Assembly: GCA_002783405.1 (NCBI GenBank)
Contig: PFGG01000065.1
Span: forward strand, 62,001 to 126,000
Source of the DNA: a bacterium (Candidatus Blackallbacteria) CG13_big_fil_rev_8_21_14_2_50_49_14
Lineage (GTDB): Bacteria > Cyanobacteriota > Sericytochromatia > UBA7694
DNA length: 64,000 nt
Direction of reading: 5' to 3'
Shown here: piece after piece, positions 34,622 through 43,633 of the stretch
Layout: each line of letters starts with the position of its first letter
Numbering within the stretch: position 1 is the first letter of the stretch
The notes under the pieces: model-generated
Seen by the model: the letters and a program-made list of their open reading frames with translations, nothing else
Database searches by the model: none
Told to the model about the DNA's origin: nothing
Program-made: the position numbers and the translations under genes

Positions 34622-37600
34622 CTAATCTTTGACCAGGGGTTGATTTCCCAATTCAAAGCTCCAACAGAGATGCCCACTTTCATCAACTTCTTGCATCTGC
34701 CGGAAATTATCAGCAGCAATCAAAGTATTGCCATTGGCCAGACGCTTACAGAAACAGGGCTTGCTCAGGGGTTGCTCTTCGCTGCCGGCATACTCCCATA
34801 AAATCTGTTGGTGCGGTGAGACTTCAATTACCCGATCATTGTGGGTATCGGCAATCAAGGTAGAACCGGCAGGCAAACGCACTGCGTATTCTGGCGAAGA
34901 AAGCTGATTTGGCCCACGGCCCACACGCCGAGACTGGCCATAGGACCAGATCAGCGTGCCATCACGCCGAATTTCTTTGATCATCTGCAAAGCCCAATCC
35001 GCAAACAGAATCGTGCCTGTGCCCTGTTCTGCCGCAAAATAGGGACTGGCAATATGTACCAGATTTTTAAATTCCCAAACCTGCTGCCCATGGGCATTGA
35101 ATTCCACCAAACGGCGGTTGCCTTGATCGGCAATCAGGGTATTTCCTGAAAGGGTGCGATACGCGCTGCGGGGTTGATTGAGAACCCGCTCCAACTTGCC
35201 TCCCACCTGCCAAAGAATTTTCTGACTTTCTTTTTCAACTTCCAAGACACGGTGGTTGCCAGTATCGGGAATCAGCAAGCTGTTCTCTGTTTCGGTGACC
35301 AACCCCGGACGCTGCAAACGATGGCTGGGATCTGTGCCAAAATGCCAGAGCGGCTGGCCTTTGCGATTGACCGCTGCAATATAGTGGTGGGTACGGTCAA
35401 TACAATAGATTGGCAAATTCATCAATTGCGTCCGCTTAAAGTCTTTGACCCGAACCCGCTCTGCGCGTTGACTGTCAATTTCCCGGCGCACTTCCAGCAG
35501 CTCTTGAAATTTCTCCATCAAACGGGCATTCAAGCCCGCCAATTCATGGCCTTGCCCTTTTTTGCGCAAACGCTCAACCAATTCATCCATATTCGGCATT
35601 TTGTACTGAAAAAAGGACTGGCTGTAGTGTTCGGCAGCTTCCTGGCTTTCACTCGCAATTTCAATCCGGCGGGCCAGATGCTCCAAAAGCGAAGACCAAA
35701 TCAAACGGCGTTTGCCAGGCAATAATTCAATCACCTTCTCTTCATCCATCAGAATCAGATTCTGCCGATCGCCGCGCATGACAAAAGTCGGCATATCAAT
35801 CCGCATGGCATCGCCCAAATCTTCTCTGAAATAGAAGCACTCATTGACCAAATCACCTTCTAAATCAAGCTCTAGAACACGGTAATTGCCCGCATCGACA
35901 ATCAAGGTCGTATCGTTATACAGACGCTGTGCAAAGACGGGTCCCGCCAAACCCAATTCTTCACCAAAGACGCGCACGACCTGACCATCGTTGAGATTGA
36001 CTTCCAAAACACGGTTATTGCCAGCATCCACGATCAAGGCTGTTTGGTTGGCCGTCCACTGCAGGTCAAAGGGCATATCGAGAAAACCCAAATCAGAACC
36101 CGGCTCTCCTTGCACCCCATATTGCCAGTGAATCTGGCCCTGACGATCAAGGGCCAGCACCCGATGGTTGCCCTGATCGACAATCAGAAAAAGTTCTTGA
36201 TTCCCATCAGAAAAATACGTTGCTTTGACAGGAAAGCTCAATTGTGTTTCAGGCTGTTCCTGGGCAAGCGTCCATTTCACTTGGCCTGAAGGGCCCAATT
36301 CATGGATCTGGCTGTTATCACGGTCTACCAAAAGTAGATTTTTATTGGGCAGCCAGAGCATCTGCCAAGGACTCATCTCAGCCAAACGATCCGCATCAAG
36401 CACCCAATCCAGGGTGCGATTCTGATCGAGCACCAAAAGCCGTTTTCGCAGGGGATCTGCCAGGGGAATATGTTGCGAATAAGCATGGCTGGCCGGCGTC
36501 AAGGATGACTTTGCCTTTTTCTGTTTGCGCTCAGGGCTTTCAAGCTCCAGCCCACAACTCTCGCAATCCCAACTCTGCAAAAGCGCTGCACACTGCGGAC
36601 ATTGTTTGGGATGCGCTTCGGAAAGAGATCGCTCCAAAAGGTATTGCTCAATCAGCGCCAAAACTTCTTTACGGGTCAGATAAACAACCAGGGCATGCTG
36701 TTCCACCAGTTCAGAGAGCTGAATATCTACAGCATCATGCCCTTCAAGAAATTGACGGGCCTCTTCAGCTGCAGCTTCAAGACGCACCAAAGCCTCTGCC
36801 TGCGCCGAAAGTTCAATTTCAGTCTGGGCATAAAACTTGTCACAGAGCACTTTCACAATCAGCGGCAGTGAAATTTCTGGGGAGAGAGCAATCGGCTCAG
36901 CCGCAAGGGGAACCAGTGTCGGCACAGCCCCTTGCCCTTCATCAGGTGCATCGGGCGCATCTAAATCAACCACCTGTAAACTGGCAAGGGTTTGCGCACT
37001 GATGATTTTTTCTTCTAAAAGCAATTCGAGCACAGATTTCTGGCAGTCCTTAAGGGGATTGGTCTGCGGAAAAGCCAAAAGCACAGGAAGTGTTTGATCC
37101 TGCAGGGCATAGCGTTGGGTTACCCTGCCACGATCTGCATCAATCAAGGTGATCAGGGGTGAAACAGGGTCAGGCTCATCTTGATAGGTCAAAAGCAAAA
37201 GATGGCGCAAATCAGGGGTTAAGGTCATTAAATCATAGGGTTTCGACTGCCCCGTACTGAAAAGGTGTCCCTTTAAAGGCAAATCGCGGATCAGCTCATG
37301 GGTTTCAAGATCGAGATAAAGCAGACTTTCATTGGGTTTTAACGTCAAAAGGAAAAGATGACGCCCATCAGGAGAGAGTGCAAGATTGCCCAAAGCATAG
37401 CCACTCAAGCCAATATCTATTTTTTCAATCTGCAAGGACTCAAGATCAAGCAGATAAAGCATCGAAGACTGATTATCTGTTAGATAGGCACAGAGATTGG
37501 GGCTGTCAAAAATCACATTCATGGCTTTTTTCAGACCCTGTGGGCGCACACCCAAACAAGCCAAAACCTGGTGATTTTGAGTAGAGATCACCGTTACCGT

Positions 37601-38119
37601 TCCGGCTTCACGCTCACAGACCAAGAGATAGTCGCCATTTTCATCTAAAAACAGGTCAAAGGCGGGGAATTCTGAACCCAAGGGACTATAGCAATGCGAA
37701 GAGCGCAAGAGGGTCTCAGCATCAAAAATCGAAGGGGGATAAAGATAGGCCGAGGCCTCCGTCACCAGCAGGCCATACGCATCTGCTGGCTCCCATAAAT
37801 AAAGCCCAGAGGCGGCTCCTGTTTCAGATTGAAACAGTGAAACCTCAAGACTTTCAGATGGCACGGACGGTACTCCGCTGGTTGAAGAGCCGCCAGAACC
37901 AAGCTCAATTTCTTTTAGACACTCTCCACTGAGCGCATCCCGCACCACGAGTTTACGCTCAGCGCGTTGAATGGCATAAATCGTTCCCTTGAGCTGGGCT
38001 TGGGCTTGCTCATAACGGCTGCTTTGTCGGGCCACCAAGGTATCGATCGTCTCTTGGCTCACCAAGGATCTTTGTTTCAGTTTCTCAATCAAAACCGTCT
38101 CTTGCTCTAGCTCTGGCAC
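34622..38119 (-). CDS. Very large NHL/PQQ-type beta-propeller protein with zinc ribbon
   Basis: 1165 aa from the GTG at 38119, which has AGAGGGGA upstream; an in-frame TTG at 38143 would add 8 residues. No signal peptide or membrane segment. The N-terminal 400 residues carry WD/YVTN-like blades (LALSPDGRHLFLL, DLETHELI). A small zinc ribbon (CPQCAALLQSWDCESCG) lies near 530. From about 580 there are at least nine NHL-like blades of the form TLIVDAGNYRVLELD, ending with W-x-[YFV]-G. Between them (about 835-910) is a helical insert. It is probably a cytoplasmic scaffold; function unknown. Downstream of, but separate from, the gene at 38242. Confidence 0.78.
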   Translation of the reverse strand: MPELEQETVLIEKLKQRSLVSQETIDTLVARQSSRYEQAQAQLKGTIYAIQRAERKLVVRDALSGECLKEIELGSGGSSTSGVPSVPSESLEVSLFQSETGAASGLYLWEPADAYGLLVTEASAYLYPPSIFDAETLLRSSHCYSPLGSEFPAFDLFLDENGDYLLVCEREAGTVTVISTQNHQVLACLGVRPQGLKKAMNVIFDSPNLCAYLTDNQSSMLYLLDLESLQIEKIDIGLSGYALGNLALSPDGRHLFLLTLKPNESLLYLDLETHELIRDLPLKGHLFSTGQSKPYDLMTLTPDLRHLLLLTYQDEPDPVSPLITLIDADRGRVTQRYALQDQTLPVLLAFPQTNPLKDCQKSVLELLLEEKIISAQTLASLQVVDLDAPDAPDEGQGAVPTLVPLAAEPIALSPEISLPLIVKVLCDKFYAQTEIELSAQAEALVRLEAAAEEARQFLEGHDAVDIQLSELVEQHALVVYLTRKEVLALIEQYLLERSLSEAHPKQCPQCAALLQSWDCESCGLELESPERKQKKAKSSLTPASHAYSQHIPLADPLRKRLLVLDQNRTLDWVLDADRLAEMSPWQMLWLPNKNLLLVDRDNSQIHELGPSGQVKWTLAQEQPETQLSFPVKATYFSDGNQELFLIVDQGNHRVLALDRQGQIHWQYGVQGEPGSDLGFLDMPFDLQWTANQTALIVDAGNNRVLEVNLNDGQVVRVFGEELGLAGPVFAQRLYNDTTLIVDAGNYRVLELDLEGDLVNECFYFREDLGDAMRIDMPTFVMRGDRQNLILMDEEKVIELLPGKRRLIWSSLLEHLARRIEIASESQEAAEHYSQSFFQYKMPNMDELVERLRKKGQGHELAGLNARLMEKFQELLEVRREIDSQRAERVRVKDFKRTQLMNLPIYCIDRTHHYIAAVNRKGQPLWHFGTDPSHRLQRPGLVTETENSLLIPDTGNHRVLEVEKESQKILWQVGGKLERVLNQPRSAYRTLSGNTLIADQGNRRLVEFNAHGQQVWEFKNLVHIASPYFAAEQGTGTILFADWALQMIKEIRRDGTLIWSYGQSRRVGRGPNQLSSPEYAVRLPAGSTLIADTHNDRVIEVSPHQQILWEYAGSEEQPLSKPCFCKRLANGNTLIAADNFRQMQEVDESGHLCWSFELGNQPLVKD

Positions 38120-38241
38120 AATGGTATTTTCCCCTCTGCTCAAACAATCACACTGAAATAATTAATCTGAATCAAACGATAGATACGTTAACACGGCTAT
38201 CCAGTGAATGCAAGCCAGCAGCATCAGGCAGGATCAGCTCT

Positions 38242-39015
38242 TCAATCGGAATCTGAACCAGGCTCAACACGCTCATGCACACTGCTTTGAGCTGCGAATT
38301 TCTTTTCAGCCCAAGCCATCAGGAAACCTGCTTTACCGGCTTGAGACTGCTGTAAATAAGTCGTCATTGATGCAGGCACAGGCAAAAGAATTCCCAATTG
38401 GGTCAAATGACCACGAGCCGCTTCACAACCATGCATCAACCCAATCCGCACAGCCACCTGGGAAGCTTGAAGATGATGAAAACTGAAATGCTCAAGCATA
38501 TCTTTGCCAAAAGAATAGAGGCATTCACCATTCAGTTCATTCAGTTGTGCCAGCAGCGCCTCTGTATTCTTAAAACGCGGTGCAATTTTGGCTTCGGCAA
38601 GCGTTTTCGCAATCACAGGTTCTGCCAAGAGGGCTTTTAAAACCTCAGCGTCAGGAAAAAGATCTGTCAAACGCAGTGCCTTGCCTGGCTTGCGCAGATC
38701 GATCGCCTGAAAATTGGTAGCAGCCCCTGGATGCGCAGTGCCTTTACAACTCCAGTAATCTTCCTGTTGATAACTGAAATAAGGTCCGACCCATGAGAGT
38801 GGTCGCAAAGAGCGGGAATGTGTGCAGGGCATCTCAGGATCAGGCGCAGGAAAAGCATCGAAAAGAGTTTTCGCAGGTTGCTTGCCTGCTTTTACACGCA
38901 AATCATCGCTGCTGAATTCAAGCTGAAAACCAAGATTGTGACCCGACCAGAAGCGTTTCGGGGTGGCTCCCATCAAAAGGGCCCCCAGACACGCAAGCGC
39001 CAGTAATTTTTTCAT
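38242..39015 (-). CDS. Secreted protein, unknown
   Basis: 257 aa. Signal peptide at 1-17 (MKKLLALACLGALLMGA) with a probable cut after MGA. The mature part has five or six Cys residues (for example PCTHS, YWSCKG, GECLY, HGCEAA) that could form disulphides in the periplasm. No family recognised. It starts 4 nt after the aldolase-like gene and is probably cotranscribed with it. Confidence 0.7.
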   Translation of the reverse strand: MKKLLALACLGALLMGATPKRFWSGHNLGFQLEFSSDDLRVKAGKQPAKTLFDAFPAPDPEMPCTHSRSLRPLSWVGPYFSYQQEDYWSCKGTAHPGAATNFQAIDLRKPGKALRLTDLFPDAEVLKALLAEPVIAKTLAEAKIAPRFKNTEALLAQLNELNGECLYSFGKDMLEHFSFHHLQASQVAVRIGLMHGCEAARGHLTQLGILLPVPASMTTYLQQSQAGKAGFLMAWAEKKFAAQSSVHERVEPGSDSD

Positions 39016-39019
39016 AGAC

Positions 39020-40471
39020 TCAGACCTTGCTCAACATCTGTAACCAAGGCGAGCTTCCAGAACCCGCCCCGCCTTGCAATTCATCTACACTCAGACCGGC
39101 GGCCTCGACCTCTTCAGCGGTAATCGCTGAACAATTATAGGCCAGACGAAAATAATTCAAGAGTCCACGGCCTGTTGCTGCGTCATCAAAGACATCTCCA
39201 CTGAGGGTGGCCTGAGCAGCTTTGGCAATAAAGTTTTTCAAGCGCACAGTCGCGCCATCCAATTCACTCAAAAAGAAATCAAAGAGCGTAGCATAGCGGG
39301 TAATCAGCTGGGCCGGGTGCAAATCCCAACCCTGATAATAGGCATGGGTCAGCGAATGGCGGATATGATCCACATGCAGTTTCCAGGCAGCATGTACAGC
39401 TGCTGTATTCTCTTGGATCTGAATCGCATTCAATGGCTTGTCGGGGGTCTCACGGTGAACGGGCACCGGCATAATATTCGTCGCACCATCGGAGAGCATC
39501 ACCCCCGTACTGGCCAGGGCAACCTGCATAATATGACGGGAGAAATCACAGGCCGGATGATCCATGGACTGATAACGGGCAATAATACTGCAACTGGCGG
39601 TATAGTCATAGGTGCCAAAATGCGCGCCGCGACAGCGCCCTGCCGCTGCAGTCAGCATGGCAGGCAGCATAATTTCGCCTTCAAAATCAAACATCGACTG
39701 GGTCGTTTCGACCATGATTTCAAGCGGAATACTGCCTTGGGGCAAGCCATTTTCGGCTTCCAAATGTTCAAGCAATTGCACCAGACCCGCCACCTGCTCA
39801 GGCGAAGTGACCTTGGGCAAGGTCACTACAAAATTCTGGGGCAAATGCCCTCCTGTGGCATCGAGCAGGGCACTCATGAAAATATCCAGCGTGCGCACAC
39901 TGCGCTGAAAAAGCTGCTCTGTCCAAGGCTTGATCCGAATCCCGATAAAGGGCGGCAAAATTCCTTCGGCCATGCCCCGAGCCACTTCCTGGGCATTGCG
40001 AACGGCATCTGCATCTTCTTCGGCATCGGGCCGATTGCCATAGCCATCTTCAAAATCAATCCGAAAATCTTCAACCGCTTCACGGCCTAATTTTTCTTTG
40101 ACCCGTTCGTAAATCGTCCAGGCCAGCCAAGCCTGCCGGTTTAATTTTTTTGCCTCGTCGGGGTTGGCAGCAATACTTTCGGCCAGTGCTTCCGCTTCAT
40201 TCCAGCCTGCGGGTAAATATTCGGCGCCATTCAAGCCCGCAGCACGCGCAAATATTGCAAAATTCGGCGCATAGTTTTCCAGGGCTTTGAGGGAAAGTTC
40301 TCCCATTTTTTGAGCAGTCTCTGCCTTAAAGAGTTGTGCCCCCCCATAGAGGGTATGCACAGGTTGACGCCCCACAATAATGCCCGGATAGCGATCGGCA
40401 AAGGCTTGGTTGGAAGTATTCAAAGGTTCAGCAACCTGGGAAATCAAAGAATCGGGAAGCGATCTGCGCAT
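39020..40471 (-). CDS. Aldolase / citrate lyase-like TIM-barrel enzyme (DUF6986-like)
   Basis: 483 aa from the ATG at 40471, with GGAGGA 6 nt upstream. Motifs RIDFEDGYG, GIRIKPW, LEIMVETTQSM and HFGTYDYTASC are of the HpcH/HpaI-citrate lyase superfamily in its PEP/pyruvate-metal binding form; long members of this kind are often labelled DUF6986 or 'phosphoenolpyruvate kinase', with reaction unproven. Some members sit in purine-breakdown loci, which would fit the XdhB-type and amidohydrolase genes here; that link is inference. TATCAT (40507-40502) is a likely -10. Confidence 0.75.
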   Translation of the reverse strand: MRRSLPDSLISQVAEPLNTSNQAFADRYPGIIVGRQPVHTLYGGAQLFKAETAQKMGELSLKALENYAPNFAIFARAAGLNGAEYLPAGWNEAEALAESIAANPDEAKKLNRQAWLAWTIYERVKEKLGREAVEDFRIDFEDGYGNRPDAEEDADAVRNAQEVARGMAEGILPPFIGIRIKPWTEQLFQRSVRTLDIFMSALLDATGGHLPQNFVVTLPKVTSPEQVAGLVQLLEHLEAENGLPQGSIPLEIMVETTQSMFDFEGEIMLPAMLTAAAGRCRGAHFGTYDYTASCSIIARYQSMDHPACDFSRHIMQVALASTGVMLSDGATNIMPVPVHRETPDKPLNAIQIQENTAAVHAAWKLHVDHIRHSLTHAYYQGWDLHPAQLITRYATLFDFFLSELDGATVRLKNFIAKAAQATLSGDVFDDAATGRGLLNYFRLAYNCSAITAEEVEAAGLSVDELQGGAGSGSSPWLQMLSKV

Positions 40472-40627
40472 GGGTTCCTCCGCTTGGGATATGTGCTGAG
40501 TATGATACCATGCGCCCGTGCTGCTGTTGAGAGGGAGCTTCAAGAGCTAGAGAAAAAAGACCCATGAGCTTTCCACCCAACGTTTCAAGGCCGCCCCAAC
40601 CACAAAGTCAACTACAAGAAATCACTG

Positions 40628-40656
40628 TTTACAAAAAGTAAACTATATGCCATAAT
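40628..40656 (+). promoter_or_regulatory. Promoter with overlapping inverted repeat
   Basis: TTTACA (40628-40633), 17-base spacer, CATAAT (40651-40656): the best -35/-10 pair in the window. A perfect inverted repeat GTTTAC-AAAAA-GTAAAC (40627-40643) overlaps the -35 and spacer, as an operator would. It drives the vWA lipoprotein gene. Confidence 0.6.
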
Positions 40657-40699
40657 CAAATCTAGATTTATACAAACCGGTATAGCCTAGGAGAACCCC

Positions 40700-42172
40700 A
40701 TGCGTAAACTCACCTTCTTAGCCCTTCTGGCCCTCAGTATCACAGCCTGTCAACCCTCTGGTATCTTTCAATCACTGCCCATAGCTCAACCCAGCAGCCA
40801 ACCTTCAGCTTCCCCCAGCGCTCCCCCCGTAGCAGGGAATCAACCTCCTGCCATTCCCCGCTTCCCCTCCCAAGGCCCTTTGCCGAGCCCAAACCCAGCC
40901 GCCCAGGGTGGAGAGAAACGACTGGCCATGGGATCCCCCATGATGGATGGTGCCATGCCTGCTCCTGCCTCAGCTGAAAGTGGGGCCTCTGGAGGTTCTG
41001 CTGGGGCGCTCCCGCCCGCAAGCTATGCCAAACCTGCGGCCCCTGTCAGCAGCATGCCGACAGACAGCGCGCTCGAAGCGCCGGTCGGAATCGATCCCAT
41101 CTTTCCTGCCCCCAACCCTCAAGCCGGTACGCTGACAGCAGGGGAATGGAACGATTTAAACAATTGGGCTTTCTGGCTCAGTCTGTTCCAGGATCAGGAG
41201 TGGTCAACACAAATTCAAAACTGGGGAATCAATACCCAGGGACGGGTAAAAGTCGTTGTGACAGGCCCCAATGGCTTACTCGCGGATATTCCCGTCCAGT
41301 TGCGGGATGCCGAAACCCAAACTGTGATTTTTGAAGCCCGCACCAATACCCAGGGCGAAGCCAACCTCTTTACCCAAGCCCTGCCTGAGAGTCCCAAAGC
41401 CAATAAAATTCAGGTTCAGGTCTCACTTGGCAAAGAAACTCTCAGCCAGGATCTTGAGACCAATAGCACAGGCTTGCAAAATCTGAATTTCAGCACACAG
41501 ACCAGCCCAGAACCCGCTGTCAATGCCGATTTAATGTGGGTAGTAGATACCACCGGCTCAATGGGCGATGAGCTTGAATACCTCAAAACCGAATTGAAGA
41601 ATGTTGCCAGCCAGATCAGTGCCCAAAACCGCCAGGATTTGAAACTGCGTCTGAGCGCCAATTTTTATAGGGATCTGAGCGATGAATATGTCGTCAGGGC
41701 CTTTCCCTTTAGCGAGCAGGTGGATACGGTACTCAAAGAATTCAGCGAACAAGCTGCCAATGGCGGCGGAGACTTTCCTGAAGCCGTAGATGCAGCCCTG
41801 CAGGATGCTGTAGATGAACACGAATGGAGTGCCACCGCTCGGGCCCGCCTGCTGTTTCTGGTTCTCGATGCCCCGGCCCATGAAGACGCCAAAAACCTGC
41901 TGCGCCTGCGCACCAGCCTCAGCCGTGCAGCCGCCAAAGGTATTCGGATTATTCCGATTGCCAGCAGCGGCATCGATAAAAATACAGAGTTTATGCTGCG
42001 CCAGTTCGCCATTCTAACAGGTGGGCGCTATGTCTTTCTAACCGATGACAGTGGCGTAGGCAACAGCCATTTGAAACCCACCGTGGGCAAGTTTAGCGTA
42101 GAAAAACTCAATGCCCTGATGGTCAGAATTGCCAATGAATATATTGCAGGCAGCCCCAGCCCTGCTCAATAA
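40700..42172 (+). CDS. Lipoprotein with von Willebrand factor A domain
   Basis: 490 aa. Lipobox I-T-A-C (Cys17). A Pro/Ser/Ala-rich linker covers about 20-150. A beta-sandwich-like region (about 165-265, with GRVKVVVTGPNGLLADIPVQ) leads to a vWA domain (about 278-470) whose MIDAS motif D283-T-T-G-S287 is intact; further parts of the fold are LLFLVLDAPAH and GIRIIPIASSG. Such domains bind ligands through a metal ion. Lipid-anchored, probably outward or periplasmic; ligand unknown. The gene has a good promoter and a strong terminator. Confidence 0.85.
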   Translation: MRKLTFLALLALSITACQPSGIFQSLPIAQPSSQPSASPSAPPVAGNQPPAIPRFPSQGPLPSPNPAAQGGEKRLAMGSPMMDGAMPAPASAESGASGGSAGALPPASYAKPAAPVSSMPTDSALEAPVGIDPIFPAPNPQAGTLTAGEWNDLNNWAFWLSLFQDQEWSTQIQNWGINTQGRVKVVVTGPNGLLADIPVQLRDAETQTVIFEARTNTQGEANLFTQALPESPKANKIQVQVSLGKETLSQDLETNSTGLQNLNFSTQTSPEPAVNADLMWVVDTTGSMGDELEYLKTELKNVASQISAQNRQDLKLRLSANFYRDLSDEYVVRAFPFSEQVDTVLKEFSEQAANGGGDFPEAVDAALQDAVDEHEWSATARARLLFLVLDAPAHEDAKNLLRLRTSLSRAAAKGIRIIPIASSGIDKNTEFMLRQFAILTGGRYVFLTDDSGVGNSHLKPTVGKFSVEKLNALMVRIANEYIAGSPSPAQ

Positions 42173-42201
42173 AGATTCAGCCTGCTTTTTCTGATTGTGC
42201 G

Positions 42202-42227
42202 GCGCGCCCAAAAGGCGCGCTTTTTTT
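42202..42227 (+). terminator. Rho-independent terminator
   Basis: Stem GCGCGCC / GGCGCGC with a CAAAA loop and seven T, 30 bases after the vWA gene. Confidence 0.92.
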
Positions 42228-42301
42228 AGGAACTCTGCCCCAGCTTGGCCTAAACTGTATTAAGCTGCCAGGGTATGCAAACCATCGAAGAGGAAACTCC
42301 C

Positions 42302-42550
42302 ATGTCAGATTTACCGACACCCGATTTCAAATGCCCCTTCTGCCAATCCATGATTCAGGCCGCAAATATTAAAAAACATTTGCTCAGCAAGCACAATGAC
42401 AGCCATACCCTGGATAAATATCAACCCTGTCAGATTTGTGGAGAGCTGCTTTTAAAAAACAAAGTCACCCCCCATATGCGTAAAATGCATGGCACCGTGC
42501 CAACAAAAAAGGGAAACTCGAATAAGCCCTCCAAAAGAGCCAAATCCTGA
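42302..42550 (+). CDS. Small tandem C2H2 zinc-finger protein
   Basis: 82 aa from the ATG at 42302 (GAGGAA 8 nt upstream); an in-frame ATG at 42275 would add 9 residues. Two fingers of identical spacing C-x2-C-x11-H-x4-H: C11, C14, H26, H31 and C43, C46, H58, H63. The tail is basic (Lys/Ser/Arg). The C2H2 layout is unlike the Ros/MucR type of bacteria (whose spacing is C-x2-C-x9-H-x14-H or so). A nucleic-acid binding role is likely by inference. Monocistronic. Confidence 0.82.
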   Translation: MSDLPTPDFKCPFCQSMIQAANIKKHLLSKHNDSHTLDKYQPCQICGELLLKNKVTPHMRKMHGTVPTKKGNSNKPSKRAKS

Positions 42551-42757
42551 GCAATTGACAAGCTTGCAGTTCAAAGGAACAGCGAAGACGTTTCCCTTTT
42601 GCTGAATACGCAATCCGCTTTTTGGAATTTCAAAAAAAGTTAAATCAGCGTTATTTTTCATTTAAGCCTGGAAAGTCAGCCAGCGATTTAGCGACAATCT
42701 TTTTATCACCGGCAGCAGAGATTCTGCCAAAATGCGTAGAGACAAGGTTTATTAATC

Positions 42758-43633
42758 ATGAAAAAATTAGTGCTTTCCAGCCTTTTAGCCGCTTTCACCC
42801 TGAGTGCCTGTTCATCTGCTGGCCCCCTGCTCACCCCCAATACCGCTCAATCACCTGTACGTTTTCAAGCCATGGCCAATGATGATACCGATTTATTGGC
42901 CCGGATGCTGCGCAATATTTTTAAAGAAAACTTTGCCGATGATGTCGACAATGGTCGCCCCGCAGAGCTCATTCCCACCCCCCGTGGCGGATTGGTTTTT
43001 GAAGGCATGAACCGGGCCTGGATTGTGCGCGCCATGCTCTACCCCATCAGTGATCGGATTATCAAAAAAGAATTCAATAAACCCAGCACCCCCGACAATA
43101 TCCCGCCCATCGACGAAGCGGGTCTGCGCGAGCTGATGGGACGCCTGCAACCTGGAGATATTGTACTTTGCGGCAATAATGATTCCTTCGTACATGCCTT
43201 TGTCTATCTGGGCAATGACGAAATCATTCATGCCCTGGCCCAGCTCAATGCCAAAGGCGAATTTTTAGGCGTGATTCGTGAAACACTCAGTGGCTACCTC
43301 AAACGTATCCGCCGTGATAAGTTCGTGGTACTGCGCAAGCCCGGTCTGAGCCCTCAGGATGTACAGAAAATGCGTGGTTATTTGAGTGCCCAAGTTGGAA
43401 AAACCTATGATTCTCTGTTTTTAAACAAGGCCGATGATCGCTTTTATTGTACCGAACTGACCTGGATGGCTTTGCAACAGGTTGCCGCTCCCCCACGGGT
43501 CTATGCCCACCGCGCCAAATATGGCTGGGATCTGATTAAAAATGAAGATTTCATGGATTCACCGGATTTACAAACCGTCTGGACCTATCACTATACCCGC
43601 CCCCCAGTCGCTCAAAGGCATACCTACCATTGA
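42758..43633 (+). CDS. YiiX-like (permuted NlpC/P60) lipoprotein
   Basis: 291 aa. Lipobox L-S-A-C (Cys18). The catalytic core shows LQPGDIVLCGNN, His in SFVHAFVYLG and Cys in RFYCTELTW, the circularly permuted papain-fold arrangement of YiiX/YebB and LRAT relatives, which act as amidases or acyltransferases. The natural substrate is not known. It overlaps the M20 gene by 4 bases (TTGA), so the two are coupled. Confidence 0.82.
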   Translation: MKKLVLSSLLAAFTLSACSSAGPLLTPNTAQSPVRFQAMANDDTDLLARMLRNIFKENFADDVDNGRPAELIPTPRGGLVFEGMNRAWIVRAMLYPISDRIIKKEFNKPSTPDNIPPIDEAGLRELMGRLQPGDIVLCGNNDSFVHAFVYLGNDEIIHALAQLNAKGEFLGVIRETLSGYLKRIRRDKFVVLRKPGLSPQDVQKMRGYLSAQVGKTYDSLFLNKADDRFYCTELTWMALQQVAAPPRVYAHRAKYGWDLIKNEDFMDSPDLQTVWTYHYTRPPVAQRHTYH

